Shown: piece by piece, positions 1 through 8,117 of the stretch | Position numbering within the stretch: position 1 is the first letter of the stretch | How the letters are laid out: every line of letters begins with the position of its first letter | Source of the DNA: Acidobacteriota bacterium | Lineage (GTDB): Bacteria > Acidobacteriota > Terriglobia > Acidiferrales > UBA7541 | DNA length: 64,000 nucleotides | Reading direction: 5' to 3' | NCBI GenBank assembly: GCA_003225295.1 | Contig: QHYZ01000060.1 | Location: forward strand, 1 to 64,000 | Translations under genes and position numbers: made by a program | Notes under the pieces: model-generated | What the model was told of the DNA's origin: nothing | Databases searched by the model: none | The model's input: the letters and a program-made list of their open reading frames with translations, nothing else

Positions 1-1001
1 ATGGTTACACGTGGATCTGCGTCATTGGGATTGGGATGAGCGGTAGCGTAGCGTCGTTGTAGTACATTCATCTCAGCGCGCGCCTGTTCGAAGCTGACTT
101 GCGGCTTCAAGCGGGCGAAACCCTTCAATAAACCTACCGTGCGCCAAGCTCCAGATGGAAGCGCAGACCATTCGGACGGGCGGGTCACCCAAATGTCTAC
201 GTCAGCCGTCGGAAAGACAAAACCCGCGGGCAAGACGCCAATAATTGTGTACGGGACGGCATCAACGGTGGCGGATTTACCGACAACGTGTGGATCACCG
301 TTGAATCGGCGCCACCATAACTCGCTGCTGATCATGGCCACAGGATCCCCTCCATGCTTGTCCTCTTCTGGAAGGAAGCTGCGTCCAAGCATGGGCTCCG
401 TGCCTAGAATCGCCAGGAAATTCGCGGAGACGCGAGCGGCATTCACAACCTGAGGCTCACTGCCACCGGAAAGAGTGAAATTCTCTAGCGGTCCGAAGGC
501 TCCCAATTCGCTGAAGGACTTAGCGGTGGCTCGCATCTCCTCAAATCGCACTTCGTTGAACGCTTGATCAATTACGTTGCGATTGGGGACCGTCAGCACG
601 AGACGCACCAGTCGGCCCGGATCACGGTATGGCAACGGCTTCAGGAGCACTGCTCGGATCACCGTAAACATTGCTGTGTTCACGCCGACACCGAGCGCTA
701 GGGTCAGGACAGCCACGAGCGTGAAGCCGGGATCTTTCCGGAGCATGCGTAAGCCATAGTGCACGTCCTGGGCAACAGTCTCCGCGAGCCATCCAGGCGC
801 TTGTTGACGGCACTCCTCGCGTGTCTGTTCAACCCCTCCGAAAGCGATTGCCGCTTGTCGCCGCGCTTCTTCAGCCGACATGCCCGCGGCTATGTTCGTC
901 TCGATGAGATGTTCGAGGTGCGATCGTAGCTCCTCATCTACATCGGTGGGAGCCTTGCGTGCGACCAGAAACCGGAGACGTGTTAGAAATTCGGCGAGCA
1001 T
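1..1001 (-). CDS. ADOP-family MacB-like ABC transporter permease, N-terminal part (runs off window)
   Basis: The frame is open from an ATG at 1001 down to base 1, so only about 333 N-terminal residues are present. Residues 1-70 form a soluble charged prefix (starting MLAEFLTRLRFL) with an EEARRQAAIAFGG segment, typical of the permease prefix of acidobacterial duplicated orphan permeases. A membrane segment follows near residues 95-125 (LVAVLTLALGVGVNTAMF). A MacB-type periplasmic core begins after it, with motifs such as ILGTEPMLGRSF and DPHVVGKSATVD. The start lies 10 bases after the padR stop, so the two genes form an operon. ADOP permeases lack an adjacent ATPase and their substrates are mostly unknown. 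Family assignment is confident; function is not. Confidence 0.88.
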   Translation of the reverse strand, partial: MLAEFLTRLRFLVARKAPTDVDEELRSHLEHLIETNIAAGMSAEEARRQAAIAFGGVEQTREECRQQAPGWLAETVAQDVHYGLRMLRKDPGFTLVAVLTLALGVGVNTAMFTVIRAVLLKPLPYRDPGRLVRLVLTVPNRNVIDQAFNEVRFEEMRATAKSFSELGAFGPLENFTLSGGSEPQVVNAARVSANFLAILGTEPMLGRSFLPEEDKHGGDPVAMISSELWWRRFNGDPHVVGKSATVDAVPYTIIGVLPAGFVFPTADVDIWVTRPSEWSALPSGAWRTVGLLKGFARLKPQVSFEQARAEMNVLQRRYATAHPNPNDADPRVT

Positions 1002-1011
1002 TCGTGGCCTG

Positions 1012-1341
1012 TTAGACTCGCTCCAGCACGAGGGCTATTGCGTTTGTCAGTCGATTCCAATCTTCCATTTCGGCTTGTAGTTGCTTCTTCCCTGCACGAG
1101 TAAGCGAGTAGAACTTCGCGCGACGATTGTTCTCGGAAACACCCCAGTCGGCTTTGATCCAGCCTTTGTATTCCAATCTGTGCAGTGCGGGATATAAGGA
1201 CCCCTGTCCAATTTGCAGCGCGTCTTTCGATACTTGTTGAATACGTTCGGCGATTCCCCACCCATGCATGGAAGCAAGCGCCAGCGACTTCAAGATCAGC
1301 AAGTCGAGCGTCCCTTGTAGAAGATCGGTAGATTGCTTCAT
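1012..1341 (-). CDS. PadR-family transcriptional repressor
   Basis: This 109-residue protein starts MKQSTDLLQGTLDLLI. It has the PadR winged-helix signature: a LLQGTLDLLILKSL first helix, HGWGIAERIQQ, then a GQGSLYPALHRLEYKGWI recognition and wing region, and YSLTRAGKKQL. An in-frame ATG lies 11 codons upstream, but I chose 1341 because GAGGGGAGAG sits directly before it and family members begin with MK-x-x-LLQGTL. The stop is 10 bases from the ADOP permease start. In Acidobacteriota this pairing is very common, and the repressor is expected to control its own operon. The effector is unknown. Confidence 0.93.
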   Translation of the reverse strand: MKQSTDLLQGTLDLLILKSLALASMHGWGIAERIQQVSKDALQIGQGSLYPALHRLEYKGWIKADWGVSENNRRAKFYSLTRAGKKQLQAEMEDWNRLTNAIALVLERV

Positions 1342-1356
1342 CTCTCCCCTCGGCAT

Positions 1357-1394
1357 TCGACAAGAGAATGCCATCGGTTCCTGTCGAGTGTCAA
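1357..1394 (-). promoter_or_regulatory. Candidate padR-ADOP promoter with inverted-repeat operator
   Basis: On the minus strand a perfect -35 TTGACA (1394-1389) is followed after 18 bases by a weak -10 CATTCT (1370-1365). The inverted repeat TCGACA (1357-1362) / TGTCGA (1382-1387) spans the spacer and -10, where a repressor would block RNA polymerase. It does not match the classic ATGT-N-ACAT PadR box, so the operator call is inference. Confidence 0.4.
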
Positions 1395-1457
1395 GGGGTA
1401 GCTTAGCGTGGATTTTTTGAGCCTCAGTGAACCTCAGTGAAGTAGCAATGAAAAGTG

Positions 1458-1486
1458 TTGACTTTCGCTTTTTGTTCGCCTATAGT
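1458..1486 (+). promoter_or_regulatory. Sigma70-type promoter for the Y-family polymerase gene or its leader RNA
   Basis: TTGACT (1458-1463), a 17-base spacer and TATAGT (1481-1486) match the housekeeping consensus well. Transcription would start near 1493, about 228 bases before the first ATG with a good ribosome-binding site. I do not see a canonical LexA box (CGAAC-N4-GTTCG or CTG-N10-CAG) overlapping it. Confidence 0.6.
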
Positions 1487-1701
1487 GCGGGCGGTAGAGG
1501 AAACGGGAAACGGGTGGCGCGTCGGCTCCATTGCCGTCAAGGCTCTCACGAGACGGCCGCCACCCGTTGAAAGTTCCGAGCCGTAAGCGGGGTGAGGGGT
1601 CGACTCGAAAGGGTGATCCCTCGATCCCGAAGACGCATCGGTGACGCAAAAACGCGCTCCGCTCCGTCCATACCGCTCGGATGACAGTATAAGTTGCCCG
1701 C
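1487..1701 (+). promoter_or_regulatory. Foldable untranslated leader upstream of the Y-family polymerase
   Basis: Between the promoter and the ORF lie several nested complementary segments. GCGGGC at 1487-1492 can pair with GCCCGC at 1696-1701. A 10-base perfect inverted repeat, AACGGGTGGC / GCCACCCGTT, lies at about 1512-1570. A hairpin GAGGGGTC / GATCCCTC (one G-U pair) lies at about 1592-1622. The segment carries no convincing ORF on the plus strand. It could be a regulatory leader, a separate small RNA or incidental GC-rich folding. I matched it to no riboswitch, 6S, SRP or RNase P RNA. Confidence 0.35.
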
Positions 1702-1720
1702 TTCCCTATGAGGAGCCGCC

Positions 1721-3205
1721 ATGGACGTCTGTGTTGAAAACGTATTTACCGGCCCCGCCATTGAGGCCATCAATGTGATTCAAGCAACTGCGGATGAGGA
1801 GAAGCGCAGGGCCGCCCTCAACCGACAGTGCGGGTCTCAGGACAAGGAAGACCCGCGATACGGGGGCACGGGACAGGAAACCGGGGCACAGAGCCCGGGC
1901 CCTGCGGACTCAGCAGAAACACCACGCACGGAAACGGCGGCGGAGAAAAATCCGTGGTCCGCCTGGGCGTGGCTGGGAATGTGCAAAAACTCCAGCCGCA
2001 GAATTCCTAACATTGTGCACGTGGATGTGGACGCGTTTTTCGCTTCGGTGGAGCAAGTGCTGAATCCCAGGCTGCTCGGCAAGCCCGTGTTGGTGGGGCG
2101 CGGCGTAGTGGCTTCGGCGAGCTACGAAGCGAAGTTCCGCGGAGTGCGCACGGCGATGAGTTTTCGCGAAGCGCTGCGCATCTGCCCGAAAGCCGTTGTC
2201 GTGCCCGGGCAATACGAGCATTACGCCGATTTTGCGGAGCGCGTGCGGCGAATCCTTGAAACTTACACGCCCGCGGTTGAAACCGCTGCACTGGACGACT
2301 TTTACCTCGATTTTGCAGGCACCGAGCGACTGTATCCGGACTACCAAGGCACGCTGCGGCGTTTGCAGGCGGAGATATTTGGCCGCACGGGCCTGAACGT
2401 TTCGATTGGCGCGGCGCGAACGAAGGTGGTGGCGTCGATTGCGTCGCGGCTGGAGCGCCCACGGGGCTTTCGCGTGATCGCGTGCGGTGAAGAAGAAGCG
2501 TTCCTGACGCCGCTGTCGGTGGAAAAGCTCCACGGTATCGGCCACGTGCACACCGGGGTGCTGGCCGAGCGCGGCATCGTAACCATCGGCCAGCTGCGCC
2601 AGGTGCCCAAGCCCGCGTTGCAGGCTGCCTTCGGCGAAGCCATCGGCCAGCAAATCTGGGAACGCGCCCGCGGGCTGGATGGCCGCGAAGTGCTGCTGCC
2701 CTCGACGCCGAAATCCGTTTCGCGCGAAACAACCATCGAAGGCGGCACCATCGACACGGAATTTCTCGGCGGCCTGATCGAATATCTCAGCGAGCGCATC
2801 GGCTCGACCTTGCGCGAATACGGCAAGCAGGCGCGCACCATCGGCCTGCGCATCCGCTATGTCGATCAATTTTTGGCGCACCAGACAGTGCGGATCAGCA
2901 AACCAACCAACGACGAGCGCGAACTGCTCGTCACCGCCAAGGACCTCTTTGGCAGATTGTTCACGCGGCGCGTGGCCGTGCGCCTAGTCGGCGTCAGCGT
3001 GACGAACCTCGAAACCGATAAACGCCCGCACGAGCTCTTTGACACCAACGCCAACCGCCGCTGGTACTTGAACCGCGGCCTCGATTCCGTGCGCGGCCGC
3101 TACGGTTGGAACGCCGTCTTCTACGGCAAAGGCCTCGAGCTGCGCGAGCATTACGCGACCAAGCCGAATGGGCTGGTGCTCTCGACGCCATGCTTATCGA
3201 GGTAA
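1721..3205 (+). CDS. Y-family (DinB/Pol IV-like) DNA polymerase
   Basis: The product is predicted to act in translesion synthesis. The Y-family palm motif HVDVDAFFASVEQ is at residues 100-112, the fingers motif SASYEAKFRGVRTAM at 132-146, and the second catalytic motif reads AALDDFYLD at 189-197. The usual form of the last is S-[IL]-D-E-A-[FY]-L-D, so the second acidic residue is Asp193 instead of Glu. The helix-hairpin-helix region (LHGIGHVHTGVLAERGI) and the little finger follow. The start at 1721 has AGGAG six bases upstream, giving an 86-residue charged N-terminal extension absent from typical Pol IV. A core start at Met87 (1979) is possible but has a poor ribosome-binding site. dnaE2 follows after 69 bases, the usual damage-mutagenesis pairing. 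Retention of catalytic Asp102 and Asp192 argues against a purely structural ImuB. Confidence 0.87.
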   Translation: MDVCVENVFTGPAIEAINVIQATADEEKRRAALNRQCGSQDKEDPRYGGTGQETGAQSPGPADSAETPRTETAAEKNPWSAWAWLGMCKNSSRRIPNIVHVDVDAFFASVEQVLNPRLLGKPVLVGRGVVASASYEAKFRGVRTAMSFREALRICPKAVVVPGQYEHYADFAERVRRILETYTPAVETAALDDFYLDFAGTERLYPDYQGTLRRLQAEIFGRTGLNVSIGAARTKVVASIASRLERPRGFRVIACGEEEAFLTPLSVEKLHGIGHVHTGVLAERGIVTIGQLRQVPKPALQAAFGEAIGQQIWERARGLDGREVLLPSTPKSVSRETTIEGGTIDTEFLGGLIEYLSERIGSTLREYGKQARTIGLRIRYVDQFLAHQTVRISKPTNDERELLVTAKDLFGRLFTRRVAVRLVGVSVTNLETDKRPHELFDTNANRRWYLNRGLDSVRGRYGWNAVFYGKGLELREHYATKPNGLVLSTPCLSR

Positions 3206-3274
3206 TTTGGTGAGTTTTTCCTTCCCTTTCCCTACCTGATTTGAATTAACAAGCAGGGCTGCCGAAAGGCGGAC

Positions 3275-6200
3275 ATGCCTTCTCCCTTTCCATGTGGGGC
3301 TCCCGTGTTCGTACATCTGCATTGTCATAGCCATTATTCCTTTCTACGAGGCGTGGGGTCGCCGGAGGAAATCGTCGCGGCAGCGGTTGAGCAGAAAATG
3401 CCTGCCGTGGCGCTGACGGATACGAACGGGCTGTACGCCGCTGTTTCGTTTTACCAAGCAGCGAAAAAAGCAGGCATCCATCCCATCGTCGGCGTGGTGT
3501 TGGATGTCGAATTTTATGTTTCGAGCGAGCCATTTCGAAATTGCAAAAGCAAAACTCGACATTCGTCGAGTGCGCCTCTAACGCTGCTGGCGGCGGACAT
3601 GGAAGGCTACAGCAATTTGTGCCAACTCGTGACGCTGCGGCATTTGGGCACCACCAAGCCGTCACAAAATATTCGTTCCCCGGAAACCGATGGCCGACCG
3701 GTGACATTCGAGGAGTTGGCGGAGCACAACCGCGGCGTGATCGCATTGGCACCTGCGAACCATCTGCAGTTGATATCCTTCGCTTCGCTCAGGATGACAA
3801 ACGAAAAGAAGAGGGCGGGCGGGGCAAGTCCCGCCCCTACAAAAACAACTCAGGGAGACGACCATTGCCAGGAGCAAGGAATCTCTTCCACGAGTCAGGA
3901 GTCACCAATTGCCACTCACTTTTCACAACTCAAGGAGATTTTCGGCGATCGCTTGTATATCGAGGTGCAGCATCTGTCACCGGGCGACGGACAAACGCTG
4001 CGCGAGGCTGAGCGCCTCGGCCACGAACTGGGCGTGCCGCTGGTAGCGACAAACAATGTGCACTTCCTCCGGCCCGAGGAGCATTTGCATCATCGCACGG
4101 TGAACGCCATCCGCACAGGCGGCTTGCTGACGACAGTGGCGCCACCAGAAATCACTACCGGCAAGGCGTGGTTCAAACCGGTGGCAGAAATGCAGAAACT
4201 TTTCCCTGATCATCCGGAATTACTCCGAGCAACGCTGGAAATCGCCGAGCGCTGCAACTTGCAACTCGAGCTGGGGAAACTGATCTTTCCGGAGTTTACC
4301 GTTCCAGAAGGCCATACGCCGGATTCCTATTTGCAAAAGCTGAGCCTCACGGGCGCATTGAAACGCTATCACTCATTTACACCAGAAGTGCGCTCGCGGC
4401 TCATGCGTGAATTGGAGGTCATCAAAAAGTGGGGCCTGGCGCCGTATTTCCTGCTGGTATTGGAGATCGTGGAAGAAGCGCGGCGGCGCGGCATTCCCGC
4501 CGTCGCGCGCGGTTCGGCGGCGAGCTCCATGGTCACGTATTGCCTGGGAATTTCGCGCGTGTGCCCGTTACGATGGGGGCTGTACTTTGAGAGATTTTTG
4601 AATGACCAGCGCGGCGATTGTCCGGACATCGACATCGATATCTGTGGTGCGAGGCGCGATGAATTGCTCGACTATGTGTACCAGCGTTGGGGCGCGGAAC
4701 ACGTCGCCATGATCGCGAGTTTCATCACCCTGCACGCGCGGCTCGCGGTGCGCGAAGTGGCCAAAGTGTTTGGCGTGTCACCGGGAGAGGTGGACCGATT
4801 CACAAAGCGGCTGCCGCATCGGCCGGTGCGCGACATTCTTTCGGCGATTCGCGATCTGCCGGAGTGCCGCGACCTCCCCGTGCACGACGAGCCCTGGAAA
4901 ACGGTCCTGCAAGTAGCCTTGCGGCTCGACAACCTGCCACGGCATCTGGGGATTCATCCCTGCGGCACAGTGATTTCTGCGCGCCCGCTGACGTGGCTGA
5001 CGCCGCTGGAACGGGCGACAAAAGGGATCGTCGTGACGCAGTACGATATGAACGCCATCGAAGCGCTTGGCCTGATCAAGATGGATCTGCTCGGACAGCG
5101 CGGCTTCACGACACTGTCGCTGGCACTGGACAACGTGGAGAAAGCTAAGAACGGGGGCACTGACAACACAACAATAGCGCCGGATGGAACGACACCGTGT
5201 CCCAAACCGCGGGAGATCGATTTTGACGCCCTACCGGAAAACGATCCCGCGACGTGCGACGTGATCGCCGCAGGGCGAACGATCGGAATCTTTCAGATCG
5301 AATCGCCGGCCATGCGCGGATTGCTGCGAACGATGAAAGCTCGCACCCTTGAGCAAGTGGCACAGGCATTGGCACTGATCCGTCCAGGCGCGGCGGAGTA
5401 TGGGTCGAAAGAATTATTTGTGAAGCGGCTGCGCAAACAGGAAAACGTGACATTCGCTCATCCAAGACTCGAGCCCATTCTCGGCACCACACTTGGCGTA
5501 TGCATCTTCCAAGAGCAGGTAATGCAAATCTCACAGGCCATCGGGAACATGTCGCTGGCCGAAGCCGACCTTGTGCGGCGGGCGTCTACAAAAGTTTCCG
5601 GCCGGAGCGACCGCCAGCGATTGCTCGCGAAATTCATGAAAGCTGCAGGAATGATGGGATTGACGAGAGTCCAACGAAACGAAACCTGGATGATGGTCGA
5701 AAAATTCGCCGGCTTCGGCTTCTGCAAAGCGCACGCCGCGACGTATGCGGACATCTCCTACCGCATGGCGTATCTGAAGACGCATCATCCAGCGGAGTTC
5801 TTGGCAGCGATGTGCAGCGCGGGAGCGGGGTTCTATCACGTGTCGGGGTATGTGGAAGAAGCCAAGCGCTGGGGCATCGCGGTGCGGCTGCCGTCGGTGA
5901 ATCGTTCGCGGATGGAATACACGGTCGAGGCCGGCGAAAACGGAGCACACGCGCTTCGTATTGGACTGATGCAGGTGAAGGGCCTGCGCGTCGAAACGAT
6001 CATGGCTATTCTGCGCATGCGGGACGAAGCTGGCGCGTTCCGCTCTCTGGAGGATTTTTTGCACCGTGTGACAGTCGAACGCGATGAAATTCAAGCCCTG
6101 ATCAAGTGCGGTGCGTTCGACGAGGTCTGTAATATGACGCGGCCCACGATGCTGTGGCGCTGGAATTTCTTGCAAGCCGGTGGGAAAAATGCACGATCAG

Positions 6201-6664
6201 GAACGGCGGAGCTGACGGAGAACACAAAAACACTGTTTGTCACTGCGAATGCACATGATGCCATTGACGCGGCGCTGACGGAAATGCACGCGCCGGAATA
6301 TACGATCGAGCAAAAGTTAAAATACGAACGCGAGATTTTGGAAGTCTGCGTGAGCGGACACCCGCTCGATTTCCTGCCGCGCAACGGCGAAGCCTGGAGC
6401 GATGAACTAACGGGCCTGCGCGGGGAACGCGTGACCCTATGCGGCTGGGTGGTGACGTACCGCCACGTCGGAACAAAAAACTATCGCAACATGATGTTCG
6501 TCACGCTCGAGGACCAGCGGGGCGTGTATGAAGTGGTGCTCTTCCCCGATGCCTACGATCGATATGGCGGTCTGGTGTTTGAGACACGTTTAATGCGCGT
6601 GACCGGTCGCGTCCAGGACGACGGGCAGATCAACGGCGAGAAGCTGGAAGCGTTGAAAAAGTGA
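3275..6664 (+). CDS. dnaE2: Error-prone DNA polymerase III alpha subunit DnaE2 (ImuC)
   Basis: This 1129-residue C-family polymerase belongs to the error-prone DnaE2 class used with Y-family partners in damage-induced mutagenesis. The N-terminal PHP domain begins VHLHCHSHYSFLRG (residues 13-26). The catalytic aspartates are in PDIDIDIC (about 450-457) and KMDLLGQRG (about 602-610). A helix-hairpin-helix region follows, and the C-terminus is an OB fold (ERVTLCGWVVTYRHVG). The gene lies 69 bases behind the Y-family polymerase, so co-transcription is likely. Residues of about 165-213 are an unusual stretch within the PHP domain, encoded partly by a palindromic intergenic-type repeat (3771-3840) read in frame. 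The reading frame is otherwise intact and all main motifs are present. Confidence 0.94.
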   Translation: MPSPFPCGAPVFVHLHCHSHYSFLRGVGSPEEIVAAAVEQKMPAVALTDTNGLYAAVSFYQAAKKAGIHPIVGVVLDVEFYVSSEPFRNCKSKTRHSSSAPLTLLAADMEGYSNLCQLVTLRHLGTTKPSQNIRSPETDGRPVTFEELAEHNRGVIALAPANHLQLISFASLRMTNEKKRAGGASPAPTKTTQGDDHCQEQGISSTSQESPIATHFSQLKEIFGDRLYIEVQHLSPGDGQTLREAERLGHELGVPLVATNNVHFLRPEEHLHHRTVNAIRTGGLLTTVAPPEITTGKAWFKPVAEMQKLFPDHPELLRATLEIAERCNLQLELGKLIFPEFTVPEGHTPDSYLQKLSLTGALKRYHSFTPEVRSRLMRELEVIKKWGLAPYFLLVLEIVEEARRRGIPAVARGSAASSMVTYCLGISRVCPLRWGLYFERFLNDQRGDCPDIDIDICGARRDELLDYVYQRWGAEHVAMIASFITLHARLAVREVAKVFGVSPGEVDRFTKRLPHRPVRDILSAIRDLPECRDLPVHDEPWKTVLQVALRLDNLPRHLGIHPCGTVISARPLTWLTPLERATKGIVVTQYDMNAIEALGLIKMDLLGQRGFTTLSLALDNVEKAKNGGTDNTTIAPDGTTPCPKPREIDFDALPENDPATCDVIAAGRTIGIFQIESPAMRGLLRTMKARTLEQVAQALALIRPGAAEYGSKELFVKRLRKQENVTFAHPRLEPILGTTLGVCIFQEQVMQISQAIGNMSLAEADLVRRASTKVSGRSDRQRLLAKFMKAAGMMGLTRVQRNETWMMVEKFAGFGFCKAHAATYADISYRMAYLKTHHPAEFLAAMCSAGAGFYHVSGYVEEAKRWGIAVRLPSVNRSRMEYTVEAGENGAHALRIGLMQVKGLRVETIMAILRMRDEAGAFRSLEDFLHRVTVERDEIQALIKCGAFDEVCNMTRPTMLWRWNFLQAGGKNARSGTAELTENTKTLFVTANAHDAIDAALTEMHAPEYTIEQKLKYEREILEVCVSGHPLDFLPRNGEAWSDELTGLRGERVTLCGWVVTYRHVGTKNYRNMMFVTLEDQRGVYEVVLFPDAYDRYGGLVFETRLMRVTGRVQDDGQINGEKLEALKK
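3771..3840. repeat. HPERSEG-type palindromic repeat inserted in frame in dnaE2
   Basis: On the minus strand this segment would translate CHPERSEG, the hallmark of a dispersed repeat known from spurious ORFs in Acidobacteriota and other genomes. It is followed by a GC hairpin: GGGCGGG (3817-3823), loop GCAAGT, CCCGCCC (3830-3836). It encodes roughly residues 165-188 of DnaE2, without a frameshift or stop. A hairpin of the same design lies at 32912-32935. Confidence 0.7.
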
Positions 6665-6673
6665 CCGCTGATT

Positions 6674-6691
6674 CGTGAGTGGTGACTCACG
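6674..6691. other. Perfect hairpin 9 bases after the dnaE2 stop codon
   Basis: CGTGAGT (6674-6680), loop GGTG and ACTCACG (6685-6691) form a 7-bp hairpin. No U-run follows, so it is not a classical terminator. It might act in mRNA processing or stability. Confidence 0.4.
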
Positions 6692-6722
6692 GAAGCCATC
6701 CCGCGAACGCCATAGGTGCGTC

Positions 6723-7035
6723 ATGATTCAGCCAAGAAAACAAAACCCAGCGCCAGCGACAGAACCGGAGACCGGGCGCCCGGCCGGAACCGGCGAGGAG
6801 TGGCTGGGGCGAAACCGCAGCAGCAGGCGCCGGCTCTGGGAGCGATTGAATCCGCGGAGCCGCGGGCAGATTCGTATGATTGCCGAGGCGCTGGCGCTGC
6901 AGCAAATTCACGCACAGCTCCCCGAACCACTGCGCTGCACGCCTCAGCACTACGATAAACGAACTCGAGCGGCTAGTAGCCCGGACGCGGGCGCTGCTGG
7001 CGGAGGTAGCACGACGGACACCCCCGCGAGTGTGA
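6723..7035 (+). pseudogene. Possible small gene downstream of dnaE2, broken by one frameshift
   Basis: An ATG at 6723 opens a frame (MIQPRKQNPAP) that reaches an Arg-rich stretch and a helical-looking segment (MIAEALALQQIHAQLPE). Near 6950 the helical character moves to another frame: TTINELERLVARTRALLAEVARR, ending in TGA at 7033-7035. The two parts together read as one small alpha-helical protein. The original frame continues open into the following gene, but with low-complexity sequence unlike a real domain. I recognise no family. Alternatives are a sequencing error or a non-coding stretch. Confidence 0.3.
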
Positions 7036-7073
7036 AGGTTGCGGGCCGCGCTCAGCGGCGGGATACTTTCTCT

Positions 7074-8117
7074 ATGGCTGTCCCCCATAAGCGCGGCCCC
7101 CTTTTGCTGACGATCACTGTTCTGACGTTCTCCGCGATTGCTCTTTCCGCACGGGCGGATGAGATTCGCCTCAAAGACGGCAGGAAGCTTTACGGCGTGA
7201 TTGTCGCCTACGAAGACAACATGTTCAAGATCAAAACCGACTTTGGATATGAGCTCATCGAAAAGGACAAAATCGCGTCCATTGTTCCGTCAACACCGGC
7301 AGGAAAACCGGAAACGCCCCCCGCGGGGAAGAAAGATGCGGCCCAGCATCCATCCAAGCCCGACGCCGGTTCACAACCACAGGCTGAGCCAGCGGTCGCA
7401 TCGTCTTCCGATGCTTCGGCCACACCAGCGAATGCGAGCGCAAGAACGGCAGATCCGGGCCCGGCGGGGAAAGGCGATAAAGCACGGCCGAAAATAGGGA
7501 ACGCGGCTGTGAAGCCCGAAGTTCCCGCGAATACAGCGGCAGCCAATCTCCCTGCGCCGGCGATTAAGGGATCTCCGGTGGTAGTCGCTAATGGACTGGC
7601 GTCGGCTACGGCATCGCCTGCCCCGCCGAAAGAGCCCGAAGTTCCCGCAAACCGCGAAGAGATCCAAGGCAATCTCTACACGAATTACACTCACGGCTTC
7701 CGCATGTACAAAGCGCCGAGCTGGAGCTTGATCGAGGAAGCGCGCGGCGGCCTGCCAAACGCGATCGTGGCAATGGGCACATCCAACGAATCAACCCTGA
7801 TGGTAGTCGGCGAGGAGCAAACGAAAGAGCCTTTGGATGCGGCCGCCGCGGGTGTGGAAAAGCGGCTGCATGGGGTCTACTCCAACTACCAGCGCTTATC
7901 GGAGCGCAAAACGGCGGTCGGCGGACTACCAGCCGTGGAGTATCAGTATCGAGGGAAGGCCGACGACCACGACTGGTCGGGAAAGCTGGTGGTTGTTGCG
8001 CGCGGCAAGGACGTGTTCACGGTGCTGGCGATGACCTATGCCGACAGTGACCTCATTCAGATTCAGGAAAACGTGATCGCCCGGGCCATCGCCAGTCTCG
8101 TTTTCAACGCGCACTAG
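7074..8117 (+). CDS. Exported protein with SH3-like N-terminus, Pro/Ala-rich linker and C-terminal PsbP/DUF1795-like domain
   Basis: The frame is open far upstream, but Met at 7074 begins a clear signal peptide (MAVPHKRGPLLLTITVLTF, cleavage near SARA-DE), so I place the start there, giving 347 residues. Residues of about 30-70 (EIRLKDGRKLYGVIVAYED) form a small beta domain of the type often seen in acidobacterial exported proteins. Residues of about 75-190 are rich in Pro, Ala and Lys and probably disordered. Residues of about 200-347 (YTHGFRMYKAPSWSLIEE, then a long helix and strands) resemble PsbP-like or DUF1795 folds. The ribosome-binding site is weak. The role is unknown; a periplasmic or envelope-associated location is inferred. 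Confidence 0.7.
   Translation: MAVPHKRGPLLLTITVLTFSAIALSARADEIRLKDGRKLYGVIVAYEDNMFKIKTDFGYELIEKDKIASIVPSTPAGKPETPPAGKKDAAQHPSKPDAGSQPQAEPAVASSSDASATPANASARTADPGPAGKGDKARPKIGNAAVKPEVPANTAAANLPAPAIKGSPVVVANGLASATASPAPPKEPEVPANREEIQGNLYTNYTHGFRMYKAPSWSLIEEARGGLPNAIVAMGTSNESTLMVVGEEQTKEPLDAAAAGVEKRLHGVYSNYQRLSERKTAVGGLPAVEYQYRGKADDHDWSGKLVVVARGKDVFTVLAMTYADSDLIQIQENVIARAIASLVFNAH

Noticed and set aside
1487-1701. Known structured RNAs (6S, SRP, RNase P, tmRNA or cobalamin riboswitch) in the polymerase leader
   Set aside because: No conserved core of these families is present, and the strongest inverted repeat folds locally rather than as the 6S rod.
1910-2881. Long minus-strand ORF of 323 codons opposite the Y-family polymerase
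   Set aside because: It is an antisense shadow of a gene with clear catalytic motifs, and its composition is random Arg/His/Ala.
3662-3877. Minus-strand ORF containing CHPERSEG inside dnaE2
   Set aside because: This is the well-known spurious translation of a dispersed palindromic repeat, not a protein.
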